Shown: positions 1-9,866, numbered from the stretch's first letter. The stretch: 34,392 nt of DNA from Oscillospiraceae bacterium (GCA_009782215.1 WRKO01000025.1:1-34392), one strand, 5' to 3'. Numbers and translations: made by a program. Notes: generated by a model from the letters alone, not told the origin.

Positions 1-402
1 ACGCCCGCGGCGCCGACGCGGGAAGAAGGCCCCCCGCCGCCGGGCCCGCCCCCCCCCCCCCCGCCGGCGGAAATACCCCCGTCGCCCACAGCCCCCCCCG
101 CCGTGACGCCGCCTGTGGCTCCGCCGGAGGCAGCTTCGCCGGAGATAACGCCGTCGGTCACAGTCCCGCCTTCCGTAACGCCGCCGACCGTGGCGCCGCC
201 GGAAGCAACACCGCCGGATGAACTTGCGCCGGGCGGCGGAACGGCGGCCCCCGGAGGCGACGGCCCCAAAACGGGTGACGACAGCGACAACACACTGCAC
301 CTCCGCGTGTTCATCGCGGGCGGCCTGCTGACCGCAGGCGCCGCCATGTACTTGCTCATGGGCGGAAAACGCGGGAAAAGAAAGGGAAGGGAAACGATAT
401 GA
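1..402 (+). CDS. C-terminal fragment of a proline-rich sortase-anchored surface protein (5' end outside window)
   Basis: The frame is open from base 1 without a start, so only the last 133 codons are present. The first ~80 residues are a low-complexity Pro/Ala/Val/Thr region with repeated PPVTPP- and PPEA-like units, typical of a wall-spanning stalk. Next come a Gly-rich spacer, a GPKTGDDS sorting motif, a hydrophobic stretch of about 18 residues (FIAGGLLTAGAAMYLLM) and a basic tail (GGKRGKRKGR). This is the classic order of a cell-wall sorting signal: pentapeptide, membrane span, positive stop. The motif reads GPKTG rather than LPXTG, which resembles the (S/P)PxTG sites known for clostridial class B sortases. 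The stop overlaps the start of the sortase gene by 4 nt, so that sortase is the likely anchoring enzyme. The function of the missing N-terminal part cannot be told. Confidence 0.8.
   Translation, partial: TPAAPTREEGPPPPGPPPPPPPAEIPPSPTAPPAVTPPVAPPEAASPEITPSVTVPPSVTPPTVAPPEATPPDELAPGGGTAAPGGDGPKTGDDSDNTLHLRVFIAGGLLTAGAAMYLLMGGKRGKRKGRETI
49..62 (+). repeat. Homopolymer run of 14 C inside the coding region
   Basis: Fourteen consecutive cytosines encode part of the proline stalk of the surface protein. The frame is intact at this length. A gain or loss of one base would shift the frame upstream of the anchor signal. Such tracts are known contingency sites in surface genes, but this could also be a sequencing or assembly length error. 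Confidence 0.9.
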
Positions 403-1163
403 TAAAGTATAAAGGCGCGGCCTTTACAGTTCTGCTGCTGGGCATAACCGCGATGGTCTATTCGGGCTACCGGCTGAATGAGACGATGCAAATATACAGC
501 GAAGGCGCCGCGGTGTATGACGGTTTGAGCAGCCAAGTGAGAAAAGCGAGCGTCCCCGCCGGAGCCGTTCCGGCGGAGCAAACGGGCGGGGAGAAAGCCG
601 CGCCCGCCGCCGTCATTGATTTCGAGGCGCTCGAAACCATCAATGGAGACGCGGCCGCGTGGCTGTACAGCCCCGGCACGGTCATCGACTATCCCGTGAT
701 GAAGGCGGACGACTACAGCTATTACCTGACCCGTCTGCCCGACGGCACGGTGAACGCCAACGGCTCCCTGTTTATCGACTACAACAACCCCTCGGATTTC
801 AGCGGCGGGTTGACCGTCATCTACGGCCACCACATGAGATCCGGCAGTATGTTCGGCAGCCTAATGGGCTATAAAAACCAAGAATATTATGAAAATCACC
901 CGGCCATGCATCTGTACACCGAACACGCGGACTACCGGATAGAGTTGCTCTACGGCTTCATCACCGCCGCCGGGGAATGGAGCGCCCAGTCGTTCATGCT
1001 CGAGGAAAACACCGGCAGCCTCCTGACCTACGCCGCCCAAAACACCACGTTTGTAAGCCGCGCCGCCTATGAGCCGGGCGACAGAATCGTCGTTCTCTCA
1101 ACCTGCTCATACGAATTCGACGACGCCCGCTACGCCGTGGTCGGCGTACTGCGAGAGGTGTGA
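399..1163 (+). CDS. srtB: Class B sortase
   Basis: Membrane-anchored cysteine transpeptidase that cleaves sorting signals and links surface proteins to peptidoglycan. The 254-residue length fits the family. Residues ~8-23 form an N-terminal membrane anchor, followed by a variable linker to ~70 and the sortase barrel. The catalytic His lies in YGHHM (His144), Cys in LSTCSYEF (Cys236) and Arg in DDARY (Arg244). The TC-x-Y-E-F-D-D-A-R-Y arrangement and the long segment between the His and Cys strands are typical of class B rather than class A. The ATG overlaps the upstream stop as ATGA, with a purine-rich AAGGGAAGG ribosome site a few bases before it, indicating translational coupling with the PKTG substrate. 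No other substrate is encoded in the window; the giant neighbour is SLH-anchored and has no sorting signal. Confidence 0.93.
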   Translation: MIKYKGAAFTVLLLGITAMVYSGYRLNETMQIYSEGAAVYDGLSSQVRKASVPAGAVPAEQTGGEKAAPAAVIDFEALETINGDAAAWLYSPGTVIDYPVMKADDYSYYLTRLPDGTVNANGSLFIDYNNPSDFSGGLTVIYGHHMRSGSMFGSLMGYKNQEYYENHPAMHLYTEHADYRIELLYGFITAAGEWSAQSFMLEENTGSLLTYAAQNTTFVSRAAYEPGDRIVVLSTCSYEFDDARYAVVGVLREV

Positions 1164-1168
1164 CGAAA

Positions 1169-1202
1169 GGAACGCCGCGATTCCTCGGAATCACAGCGTT
1201 CC
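1169..1202. terminator. Hairpin between convergent genes, probable bidirectional terminator
   Basis: GGAACGC pairs with GCGTTCC and, inside it, GATTCC pairs with GGAATC around a 2-nt turn. It lies 6 nt after the sortase stop and 46 nt beyond the 3' end of the converging giant gene. The downstream T-runs are weak on both strands (CTCTAGTC and TTTCGTC), so termination is inferred from position and stem strength. Confidence 0.5.
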
Positions 1203-1247
1203 CTCTAGTCTTCGTCGCGGGCCACAACGCCGCCGCGAACGCGGGGT

Positions 1248-4200
1248 TTATTCTGCCGTATAGCTCTCCGGCAATTCGTCGCTCGGCTCCTTGCGCGGCT
1301 CACTGCTCGGCCCGCCGCTGAAAAGCCTTGCGTTGCCGCTGTTACGGTCAAGCGCAAACATCGCGGGGGCGACCGAGAAAGCACTGCCGCCGACTTTTGG
1401 GACAAGCTCTATGGAAACTACATCGTAAGTATGGGGATTGGTGTTATGTAGTCCAAAACCGATGTATATCTCCCCGGTTAAATCCGTTCTCGTGTTAGTT
1501 ATCGGAAGGTTAAGAGTAAGCGGATTGTTTGAAAAATTGTGTGAGGCCGAATTAACAAGCCTAACTGTGGTATTAGCAGTGGCGCCAATTCCGCTGCTAC
1601 CAAACTCCGCAACAGTTTTGTACACTTCCACATGGAAATTTTTGCTTCCTAAATCTCCTGAGCTTGGCCTCGTCACTATGCGGAAGTGTGAGTAGTCCGT
1701 CAAGTTTGTATTCCCCAAATCAAATAGTAAGATGATTCCGTTTCCACGGTCATTATAACCTCCGGTATAGTTTACCCGCATAACATTACCGCCCGGGAAA
1801 CTCGCTGTTACATTACCGCCCGTAGTAGATGTCCAAGCTATGGAATCATCAAAAGGTTTGCCGCCATCTCCTCCATACGCAAGAACCCGTTCCGGGGGCG
1901 GGGCGTTGCTATCCGTAACTGTGATTGCAAGCGTGGCGTCATTTCCCGGTGTGAACACGAACGTCAATGTGGTCGTGCCGACATTTTGCTGTGACAGGTA
2001 GTCCTCCTTGATTGTCACTGTGCCGCCGCTCACCGTATAGTCTGCATCCGGTGTAAGCGTCGTGCCGCCGTTTTTGATTTCCGTCAGAGTGTTGTCATTC
2101 AGCGTCATCGTCACGGCGACGTCTGCCGGGGCGTCTTTGTCAAACGTCGCGGTCGTCGGGGTGATGCTGGCGTTCGGGATTGCTAGCGGATCCGGGATTA
2201 AGCGTATCTCGCTAATCTGATAGGTAACGCCACTGCTGCCATCGTCCATCCCAAACCCTATCTTCACGTTGCCCGATATACCGGACGCGGTTGTAGCGTC
2301 TAGGGTAATCGGCATGGTTATGGTTTTCCATGTGTTTTGATTCTCTATAGCGCTGCCGAAGTTAGCAGTAATTCGAGTATTACTGGTAAGCGAGCCGAAT
2401 GTCCCTAATGCGCCCCCAGAGGATATTGCCGCACTGAACGGTTTATAGGAAGTCCCTACTCCTAAGAGTCTTACTTCTATCCCTGTATAATCCGCCAGTG
2501 TCGTACTGCCTAGATTAAACGGCAATACAATCACATCACGAGCAGCTCCTACCACGACTTGCAGCACATTGGACTCCGAGCCTGTTCCGGTTGCCAGTTG
2601 TTCTGCTTTTGTATTGGCGTGCTTGTTGCTGTTAAACTCCACCAAGCTCATTATGTTCTCGCTGAAGTCATAGCTAAGCCCAATCGTCGGCCCAACTTGC
2701 GGCGTGCTGTCGCTGACGGTGACCGTGAAGGTTTGGGTCGCTCCCGCGCTGAACTCGAAGGTTAGGGCGTTTGCGCCGAGGTCTAGCGTTTCTAGGAACT
2801 CCACCGTAAACGTCACCGTATCGCCGCTTATGTCATAGTCTGTGCCGTCCTCAAGCGTCGCGGCGACGGTTTTGATGGCGGTCAGCGTGTTGCCGTTCAG
2901 CGTCATGTCGGTGGAAACGACGGCGGGCTCGTGCTTGTCAAAATCGGCGCTGGTCGGGCTGATGCTGGAATTTTGAACGCTGCTGTCCGTGACATTGACC
3001 GTGAAGGTTCTGTCTGCCCCCGGGCTGAATGTGAATGTTAGATTGGTCGTAACGGTCAGCGTTGTCAGGTAGCTGGTGAGCAACGTTACCGTGTTGCCGC
3101 TCACGGTGTAGTCGGTGTTTTCCGTGAGACCCGTTATTTCCGTGAAACTATTGCCGTTGGGGGTTATCGTAACGGGTATATTCTGCGGATTGGCTTTGTC
3201 GAAGGTTGCGTTGGTCGGGCTGATGCTGGCGCTGGGGGTTGCGACTTCACCTTTTGGCACGAGACCGATGTAGGTGATGTCGTAGGCATAGGAACTGGCG
3301 ATGTTAAGACCAAACGCAATCCATATGTCCCCTGTGAAATTTTGAGGATTGCTAACGGTTATCGGCAGCGTGTGCGTTTCCGTTGCACCCGCCGACAAAC
3401 TGAACGGCTTGTTCGCGGTAAGAGGGGCGCTTCCCATTGCGGAAATTGATTGACCGGAAAGATAAACATCCGTCATCAGTGTTTGATTGCTTATAGCGTC
3501 TATTGCTGTAATCTCGATATATAAGTTTCTGCTGGTCGTATAATCCGCCAATGTCGAACCTGCCAGCCTGAACGGCAGCGCGACCCCCGCGCTCGAGTGG
3601 CTGGTGGTTTTGACGATTCGCAGCACATCCTCTCCGGCCGGGAAACTTGCCGTCAGGGGATTGTCTACGGGCGTATATTCAAAGGGTACCCGCGTCTCAA
3701 ACGTACGTCCCAATATCAAGATCGACGTATCGTCAATCAAGACAGACAAGGTTCTCTTTGTCCCTTCGCTGAACTCGAACGTCAGCCGAGCCGTGCCGAT
3801 GGGCAGGGTTTGCAGATAATCCGCTTTAAGCGTTACCTCATCGCCGGACACGGTATAGTCTGTACCTTCCGTAAGCGTCCCCGCGCCGTCGGAAATGTCC
3901 TCAAGCGTGTTTCCGCCGTTCCACCGAACGGTCACGGGGATGTCGTCCGGGTCGGCCTTGTCGAACGCCGCGACTAACGGAGTGATGCGGGGAATTGAGC
4001 CGTCTCCCGGGCCTGTCGAATAATAGGCCTTGTAGTTGCCGCTGAGCTTCAGCATGGAGAACATATACAGGCAGCCGTCATAATAGCGGTATGTCCCCGA
4101 CGTCATCCCGGTATTCCAGAAATACTCCACGAAGTCCCAAGCGAGCGGGTCTGTCGCCGCCAAAGAAGCCGCGGCGTTCGCTCCAATCAGACCCGGTGAG

Positions 4201-7200
4201 TGTCCCGTACTCGGCACGTCTAAGCTGGGCGTTCCGTCTACGTTCCAAATGTTTCCGTAAGAGAATTTCCCGCTGGGGTTTACTTCAGGCTGGGCAAAGA
4301 AGGCTTGGATTTTGTTGGCGTGTGTTGTCTGCCACGGGGCTTTCGCCCACCAAGAGTAATCAAGGGCGATGTTCATGGCGGTTCTCCATGAGTCATAGGC
4401 GAAAAGCGCCGACTGGCCTGTCAATCCCGCGTTGCCGCCGGGGGTGCCGTCAAATTGCGCGTATTCCGACGACAAGCCCGTTTCGGAATGCGTTCCCTTT
4501 GTGCGGAGCCACTCGCGGCAAGCCTCCGCCGCATCCCGGTAAAACGCCGCGTCCTTCATCACCGCGAATTCGTCGCCGCCCCAGATATCCCAATACCGCT
4601 CGCCATAGATGATTTCCTCCGCCCAAATGTCAAAGAACGCGGGCAGGTGATAGGAAGCGTCGGTGTATAGGGGTGTGGTCATGGGCGAGAATATGGGTAT
4701 CTTCAACTCAAGCTCAAATAGGGCTTTGTGTTCTCCCGACTTTCGGTTGATGATATCATACAGGATGGTGCGGCCTTCTCTTCCGTAGTTGAAGATACCT
4801 TCTTTATCGCCCCAGCGGTTGGAGGCGAACAGCAGCGCGGTGGCGAAGTAGTATTCACCGTCCGGCGCGGGGTTGTCGTCCATTTTATTACCGCCTGTGC
4901 CGCATCTCCAAGCGAAGTACCCTCTGTTGTTCCCGCTTTCATGGCGCATATGGGTGTACGCCCACTTCCAAAGACGGTCGAATTTCTCCTGATCGTCCAT
5001 TTGCAGCGCCATCATCATGCCGTAGGACATCCCCTCGGAACGCACATCGTCGCTGTCTACGGCGTGGATATAGGCCATGTCGGAGTCAACCTCAACGTAT
5101 ATTTGGTAGCCCCCGCCGTCCGCTCCGTTGAACAGTCTGTCATAGGTCTGCTGCAATTTTGCGTCAATATCAGCATCACTGAACCCAAACTCCGCCAGCA
5201 TATTCCGATACACACCCGTCTCCGCCGCGCCCAAAGCAGCCGGTTCAGGCGCCGTCTCCTCGTCCGTCTTAACCTCCAGAGCCGTGCTCGGCGCGCCGGC
5301 GCGGAAGTCATCATTTGCCTTGGAACGGGCGAAGATGTAATATTGCGTGTCCGCGGTCAGGCCGCTGAATGTCAGCCCGTCCTGCCACGCGGAGGGCGGC
5401 GTGCCGGTTGTGCTGATGCCGTATTCAACGGTCTGCCCGGTGCTGGGGACGGCTACGGCGTTGATGCTGATGTTCCTCGAGGCTTTTGTGTTCAGCGTAG
5501 GCGCACCGACCGCCGCGCCGGGGTCGGGAAGGACGAAGTCGTCGTTCAGCGTAAAGGTGATGTCGTCAAGCAGATAGCTGATGTTCGCGTCTACATGAAT
5601 CCCTATCGCTATGTGAACATTTCCTTTCAAGTCTTTGATGATATCGTCCAGCGTACCAATGGTAATGGTATAATCAGTCCATTCTACGGTATTGGCAATG
5701 ACCGCAGAACGCCCGACCAAGCGCGAAGCGAAGTGATATTGCGAACTGGATTCGTTTCCAAAGCCATACTGCAAGAAATTGTCGGTTTCACCGGGGCTGT
5801 CCGAAGCATAAGCGGAAACATTCGCACTTGCGGTTCCGCTCATCCAATAGAGCCTAAAGGAAACCTCTTTGTAACTCGCCAAGTCATACGGCAGATGGAT
5901 TGGAACAATCGCCGCCTGATTCCATCTTGAGGAAGCGCCGCCGGTGGTGATTTGCAGCGATTTTTCACTGCCGGCAACCGGATCCGCAGCGACCTCAACT
6001 GTGGGCGAGTTATTGCCTCTGGTAAAGGGGTACGTCTTCCCAACGGCGTCGCTCTCAAAGTCCACGACGACTCTCCTCAGGGACGGATCCTCCTCGGCCG
6101 CGGTTCGTATCGCGGCGCTGACCTGCGCCGGGCCCGCTTCGCAGTCGTCGTTTTCGGCGGAACGGGCGAAGACGTAGTAGGTTGTGTCTGCGGTCAGGCC
6201 GGTAAAGGTTGTGCTCGATTGCCAGCCGGACGCCGGAGTGGGGCTGTTCGTGGTGGTTATGGCGTATTCAACCGTCTGATTGCCGGGGTTGGTGCCGGAA
6301 ATGGTCACGGCGTTGACCGTGATGCTGTCCTGCGTGGGCGTGCCGCTGACGGTGGGCGCTCCGCTGACCGCCTTCTCGCCGGCTTTGTAAACGTTCAGGG
6401 TAATCGCCGTCGTCGCGGGCTCGTCGTTGTCCGTATGAGCCACATAGGCTTCGCCCCTCGGGTTGTAGTGGACGGTTAGGGTATACGCGGAAACCACGAG
6501 CGAATCGAGATAGGTTCCCATAAAAGTGATTGTACCCGCTGCGACGATGTAGTGAATGTCGGCGCTCAACGTCGTATTGGTCGTGTAGTTGCTGATTTTG
6601 GCAATGGTGTTGCCGTACAGCGTAACGGTCGCGCTTTTGTCGCCGGAAAACTTAGTGTGGCTGATGGTTGCCGTACCCGCCGCGCTGTCGGTGTAGACCA
6701 CCACGCCCTCGGAGGTAATGACCGTGAAATTGCCGGCGTCGTCAGTGATTCTGGCGTAGACCACGCCTTTCCAGTTTTGCGGCAGGTAGAAGCCGCTGAC
6801 GCATGGCGTCCATGTCTGCGCGCTCCAGTCGGTCGAATCGGGCAGATAGACGGCGGAGAGAAGATACTCAATCGTCGGCGCGGCGGAGAAATTGTCCGTA
6901 CTGAAAACGTCCACGGCTTGCGTGCTCTTGAAGAACAGATTGAAGGTAATGGCGTTGAGGAACTCTCTGAAGGTTTTGCTTTTGATGGTGATTTCTCCTT
7001 CGGGCGCGGTTTTGTCGAGCTTGTAGGTTTCCGTCGCCGCCACGGAAATCTCGCCGGTGGCCGTATTCCGCAGATAGAACGGCACACTGCCGAAGTCTGT
7101 TTCCGCAGAGAGCGTCAAGCTGCTCGCCCATGTCCCCGCCGCCGTGTTTGTCAAGCTGATCTCATAGCCGGAGCTAGCCGTTATCACAAAGTCGCTGTTT

Positions 7201-9866
7201 GTCCAGCCCGCCCCGTTTAAGGTTGTGGCGGTGTAATGCGTGCCTTTGACCGGCGTAAAGCCTTGCGTGATGTTGGCCGTAACGAAGGGCTGCGTCCCCA
7301 GATAATAGTTGTCCGCGTCGTCGCCGCCGAAGGTGGGGGTGAAGTTGATGGCGATGCCGTTGGCCGGGCCGATGCTTGCGAAGGTGGGCACACCCGTTGA
7401 TAGCGTCACCGTGTCGCCGCTGATGACGCCGGAAAGAGCCGGCGGGGTGATAAACTTCGCGGTGTTTGTGCCGTCATAGGGTTTGTTGTTCACCGCCGTG
7501 TTGATGACGGTCAGCGCCTTTGGGGTGACGGTGAAATCGACCGTCTTGCTGCCCCAGTTGTCGGCGTCCTCATAGGTGGCGGTGACGGTATACGTCCCCG
7601 CTCTGTACGGCTTCCCGTTCGGTCCGAGCGTCCCGGTCACTGCCGCGTAGGTGTATGTAATGTTGTCGCCTGAGCCGTTGTAGGTCGCTGTCTCGTGGGT
7701 GAATTCCGCGCGGGCGTATTCCTCGCTGCCGTCTGTGAAGACAATGCTGCCGCTCACGTCGGTTTTCGCGCTTGCCGCGAAAGTGACCGTCACGCTCACG
7801 TCCTCATAGTTGGTGGTCGATATGATGACCGTCTGCGTGGCCTCGCCGGAGGATTTCCCGGCGCCTTGATAGTTCAGCGTCGAGCCGCCTGTCAAGGAAG
7901 GCGCGCTTTCCAGTATATCTGACGGGTCGGCAAACGCGCCGAGGGCATAGCCGCGCGTCCCGTAATTGGTTTGGCTGAGGGCGACGCCGCCCAAATCAAA
8001 GCCATGCTGCGCCGTGTCGGTATTGTTGATGGTAATGTTGTTGGGCGGCGTGGCGGTCAGGCCGGACGCTTTGCTGATAACGCCGTCATTGCCGGTCTTT
8101 GTGTTCACGGCCAGCGTATAGTTGCCGGCGGCCGCCGTGTTTTCCATCGTCACCGTGTATGTATATGGCTTTGCGCTTCCCGCGCTGTAGCTGCCGCCGG
8201 TGAATTCGGCGCTCACGGTGTAATCTGTATCCGCTGTCAGCGATTCGCCGCCGACCAAGCCGGTGAAGGTGACCGTGCCCGCCGTTGCCGTCCCCGTCCC
8301 GTCAAAAGTCTTGGCAAGCGCTTCAACGGTATCAATGCCGAGGGGCGCGGGGTTGACGGTCAGGTTGCTTGTGTTGGCTGAAAATGTGCCGAATGATACG
8401 GCGACGGGTTGGCCGTCGTGATTCGGACGGGACAGCGCCGCGCCGTTTGCCGGTGCCGCTGTGATGTTTTTCGCCGCGAAGCCGCTCAGCGTCACATCCT
8501 CCGTGGAGCCGTTGTCGTAGGTCAAGGTGACCGTAAGGCCGGACAGGTCAAGCGCGCCGCCGTGAACGTAGGTCAGCGCCGTCGGCTGTGTTTTGACGGA
8601 GAGCGCCGTGACCACCGCGTCCGGCTGAGAGCCGCCGCCTTGACTGCCATCCTGCGGCGGCGGCGGAGGGGGCGGGGGCGGTTCGGTCTCGGTCTCGTTA
8701 TCCACCGTTCCGACGACATTCCCGTCGCCGTCAACGACGACCTCAACCGAGCCGTCCACCGTCACGTCGGCGGGGTCGATATTCAGTGTGCTTTCGATCA
8801 CGATGCCGCCCGTGTTGGCTTCGATATGCCCCACAGAGCCGTCGCCGCCGATTTCGGCGGGAATGAAGACGGAGATTTTATCAACCGTCGCGTTCTCGGA
8901 GACGGTGACGGACGGCTTCGCTGTTTCGTCCTCGGTCTCGAGGAGGTTGAAAACCGTCGTCTCGCCTTCGTTGCCGACCACGACGACAATGTCGCCGGTG
9001 ATGACAATTTCGCGCACCGTGCCGTTGAGAACGACGGTCGCGCCGTTATGCTGGGTAAAGACAAAACGCACCGGCTGTTCGCCCGCGACGGCGGGTTTGT
9101 CTACCAGCACGTTTTCGCTCACGGTCACATCCTTGGCGTGAATGGAAAAGCCGCCGCCGCCGGCAACCAGCAGGCGCCCGCCGATATCCACGTTTTCCAG
9201 CCAAATATCACCGTCGCCTACGCCCTCGGAGATATACAAATCGCCTTTGATGACGGCGTTTTTCAATACTGTACCCGGCTTGCGGATGGTAAGGCTGCCG
9301 CTGTACTGTCCGCCTTCCGCGTCAAAATCGCCTTCCGCGATTGCGCCGAACACGTCCAGCAGCAAAACGGCCGCGTCGCCCCGTGTCAGCGGCGTTTTAT
9401 CCGGGAAGGGAATCGCGTAATCGGGACGGCGCAGAATTTTGCTGAAAATAATCTGCGCCTGCTCACGGGTAATCTTGTCTTCCGGGCCGGCTCTCCCGTT
9501 GCCGTAACCGACAATATACCGCAGCGCGATGGCGGTATGCATATGAGCCGCATACCATTTGTCGGCCGGGATGTCGGTATAGCCGTCCGCTTCCGGTACA
9601 TCAAGCGTGTCGTAGCCGAACGCCTTGTTGACCAGCGAAGCGAACTCCGCGCGCGTAATCTCGCGGCCGGGCGCGAAAACGCCGTTGCCGTCCCCGTTCA
9701 TAATGCCGTATGAGTGGAGCGTTTCGATAGCCAGAGCGGCAGGATGGCCGTCCAAGTCCTTCGCGCTTGCGGAAAGCGACGCCATTGCGCCGAGCGGCAG
9801 CAGGGAGCATGTAAGTAACAATGTCATCAGGATGGACAGGATTTGCTTGCAGCTTTGACGTTTCAT
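1248..9866 (-). CDS. Giant SLH-anchored multidomain glycoside hydrolase family 8 protein (probable xylanase or exo-oligoxylanase)
   Basis: 2872 residues. Signal peptide 1-29 (AMA|S). Three SLH units at ~37-180 (motifs ITRAEF, ITREQA, LTRGDA) bind secondary wall polymer. A beta-repeat region spans ~187-390, then a nine-proline linker ~396-404. Ig-like, YDG and related beta-sandwich spacers occupy ~417-1060, a divergent X2-like module ~1068 and FN3-like domains ~1168 and ~1453, which flank jelly-roll module 1 (~1266-1440). The GH8 domain is ~1545-1948: Glu1611 in SEGMSYGM is the likely acid and Asp1836 in NIALDYSWW the likely base. The tail alternates X2 (FDK...DYTVSG) at ~1960, ~2211, ~2299 and ~2563 with jelly-roll modules at ~2051, ~2393 and ~2661. 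The GH8 signature resembles reducing-end xylose-releasing enzymes more than chitosanases. The start has a strong GGAGGAG site. The exact substrate is inferred. Confidence 0.85.
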   Translation of the reverse strand: MKRQSCKQILSILMTLLLTCSLLPLGAMASLSASAKDLDGHPAALAIETLHSYGIMNGDGNGVFAPGREITRAEFASLVNKAFGYDTLDVPEADGYTDIPADKWYAAHMHTAIALRYIVGYGNGRAGPEDKITREQAQIIFSKILRRPDYAIPFPDKTPLTRGDAAVLLLDVFGAIAEGDFDAEGGQYSGSLTIRKPGTVLKNAVIKGDLYISEGVGDGDIWLENVDIGGRLLVAGGGGFSIHAKDVTVSENVLVDKPAVAGEQPVRFVFTQHNGATVVLNGTVREIVITGDIVVVVGNEGETTVFNLLETEDETAKPSVTVSENATVDKISVFIPAEIGGDGSVGHIEANTGGIVIESTLNIDPADVTVDGSVEVVVDGDGNVVGTVDNETETEPPPPPPPPPQDGSQGGGSQPDAVVTALSVKTQPTALTYVHGGALDLSGLTVTLTYDNGSTEDVTLSGFAAKNITAAPANGAALSRPNHDGQPVAVSFGTFSANTSNLTVNPAPLGIDTVEALAKTFDGTGTATAGTVTFTGLVGGESLTADTDYTVSAEFTGGSYSAGSAKPYTYTVTMENTAAAGNYTLAVNTKTGNDGVISKASGLTATPPNNITINNTDTAQHGFDLGGVALSQTNYGTRGYALGAFADPSDILESAPSLTGGSTLNYQGAGKSSGEATQTVIISTTNYEDVSVTVTFAASAKTDVSGSIVFTDGSEEYARAEFTHETATYNGSGDNITYTYAAVTGTLGPNGKPYRAGTYTVTATYEDADNWGSKTVDFTVTPKALTVINTAVNNKPYDGTNTAKFITPPALSGVISGDTVTLSTGVPTFASIGPANGIAINFTPTFGGDDADNYYLGTQPFVTANITQGFTPVKGTHYTATTLNGAGWTNSDFVITASSGYEISLTNTAAGTWASSLTLSAETDFGSVPFYLRNTATGEISVAATETYKLDKTAPEGEITIKSKTFREFLNAITFNLFFKSTQAVDVFSTDNFSAAPTIEYLLSAVYLPDSTDWSAQTWTPCVSGFYLPQNWKGVVYARITDDAGNFTVITSEGVVVYTDSAAGTATISHTKFSGDKSATVTLYGNTIAKISNYTTNTTLSADIHYIVAAGTITFMGTYLDSLVVSAYTLTVHYNPRGEAYVAHTDNDEPATTAITLNVYKAGEKAVSGAPTVSGTPTQDSITVNAVTISGTNPGNQTVEYAITTTNSPTPASGWQSSTTFTGLTADTTYYVFARSAENDDCEAGPAQVSAAIRTAAEEDPSLRRVVVDFESDAVGKTYPFTRGNNSPTVEVAADPVAGSEKSLQITTGGASSRWNQAAIVPIHLPYDLASYKEVSFRLYWMSGTASANVSAYASDSPGETDNFLQYGFGNESSSQYHFASRLVGRSAVIANTVEWTDYTITIGTLDDIIKDLKGNVHIAIGIHVDANISYLLDDITFTLNDDFVLPDPGAAVGAPTLNTKASRNISINAVAVPSTGQTVEYGISTTGTPPSAWQDGLTFSGLTADTQYYIFARSKANDDFRAGAPSTALEVKTDEETAPEPAALGAAETGVYRNMLAEFGFSDADIDAKLQQTYDRLFNGADGGGYQIYVEVDSDMAYIHAVDSDDVRSEGMSYGMMMALQMDDQEKFDRLWKWAYTHMRHESGNNRGYFAWRCGTGGNKMDDNPAPDGEYYFATALLFASNRWGDKEGIFNYGREGRTILYDIINRKSGEHKALFELELKIPIFSPMTTPLYTDASYHLPAFFDIWAEEIIYGERYWDIWGGDEFAVMKDAAFYRDAAEACREWLRTKGTHSETGLSSEYAQFDGTPGGNAGLTGQSALFAYDSWRTAMNIALDYSWWAKAPWQTTHANKIQAFFAQPEVNPSGKFSYGNIWNVDGTPSLDVPSTGHSPGLIGANAAASLAATDPLAWDFVEYFWNTGMTSGTYRYYDGCLYMFSMLKLSGNYKAYYSTGPGDGSIPRITPLVAAFDKADPDDIPVTVRWNGGNTLEDISDGAGTLTEGTDYTVSGDEVTLKADYLQTLPIGTARLTFEFSEGTKRTLSVLIDDTSILILGRTFETRVPFEYTPVDNPLTASFPAGEDVLRIVKTTSHSSAGVALPFRLAGSTLADYTTSRNLYIEITAIDAISNQTLMTDVYLSGQSISAMGSAPLTANKPFSLSAGATETHTLPITVSNPQNFTGDIWIAFGLNIASSYAYDITYIGLVPKGEVATPSASISPTNATFDKANPQNIPVTITPNGNSFTEITGLTENTDYTVSGNTVTLLTSYLTTLTVTTNLTFTFSPGADRTFTVNVTDSSVQNSSISPTSADFDKHEPAVVSTDMTLNGNTLTAIKTVAATLEDGTDYDISGDTVTFTVEFLETLDLGANALTFEFSAGATQTFTVTVSDSTPQVGPTIGLSYDFSENIMSLVEFNSNKHANTKAEQLATGTGSESNVLQVVVGAARDVIVLPFNLGSTTLADYTGIEVRLLGVGTSYKPFSAAISSGGALGTFGSLTSNTRITANFGSAIENQNTWKTITMPITLDATTASGISGNVKIGFGMDDGSSGVTYQISEIRLIPDPLAIPNASITPTTATFDKDAPADVAVTMTLNDNTLTEIKNGGTTLTPDADYTVSGGTVTIKEDYLSQQNVGTTTLTFVFTPGNDATLAITVTDSNAPPPERVLAYGGDGGKPFDDSIAWTSTTGGNVTASFPGGNVMRVNYTGGYNDRGNGIILLFDLGNTNLTDYSHFRIVTRPSSGDLGSKNFHVEVYKTVAEFGSSGIGATANTTVRLVNSASHNFSNNPLTLNLPITNTRTDLTGEIYIGFGLHNTNPHTYDVVSIELVPKVGGSAFSVAPAMFALDRNSGNARLFSGGPSSEPRKEPSDELPESYTAE

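Noticed and set aside
8409..9713. 434-codon plus-strand open frame (also 4728-5930)
   Set aside because: Antisense to the giant GH8 gene, Arg/Val-rich, no domain, no ribosome site.
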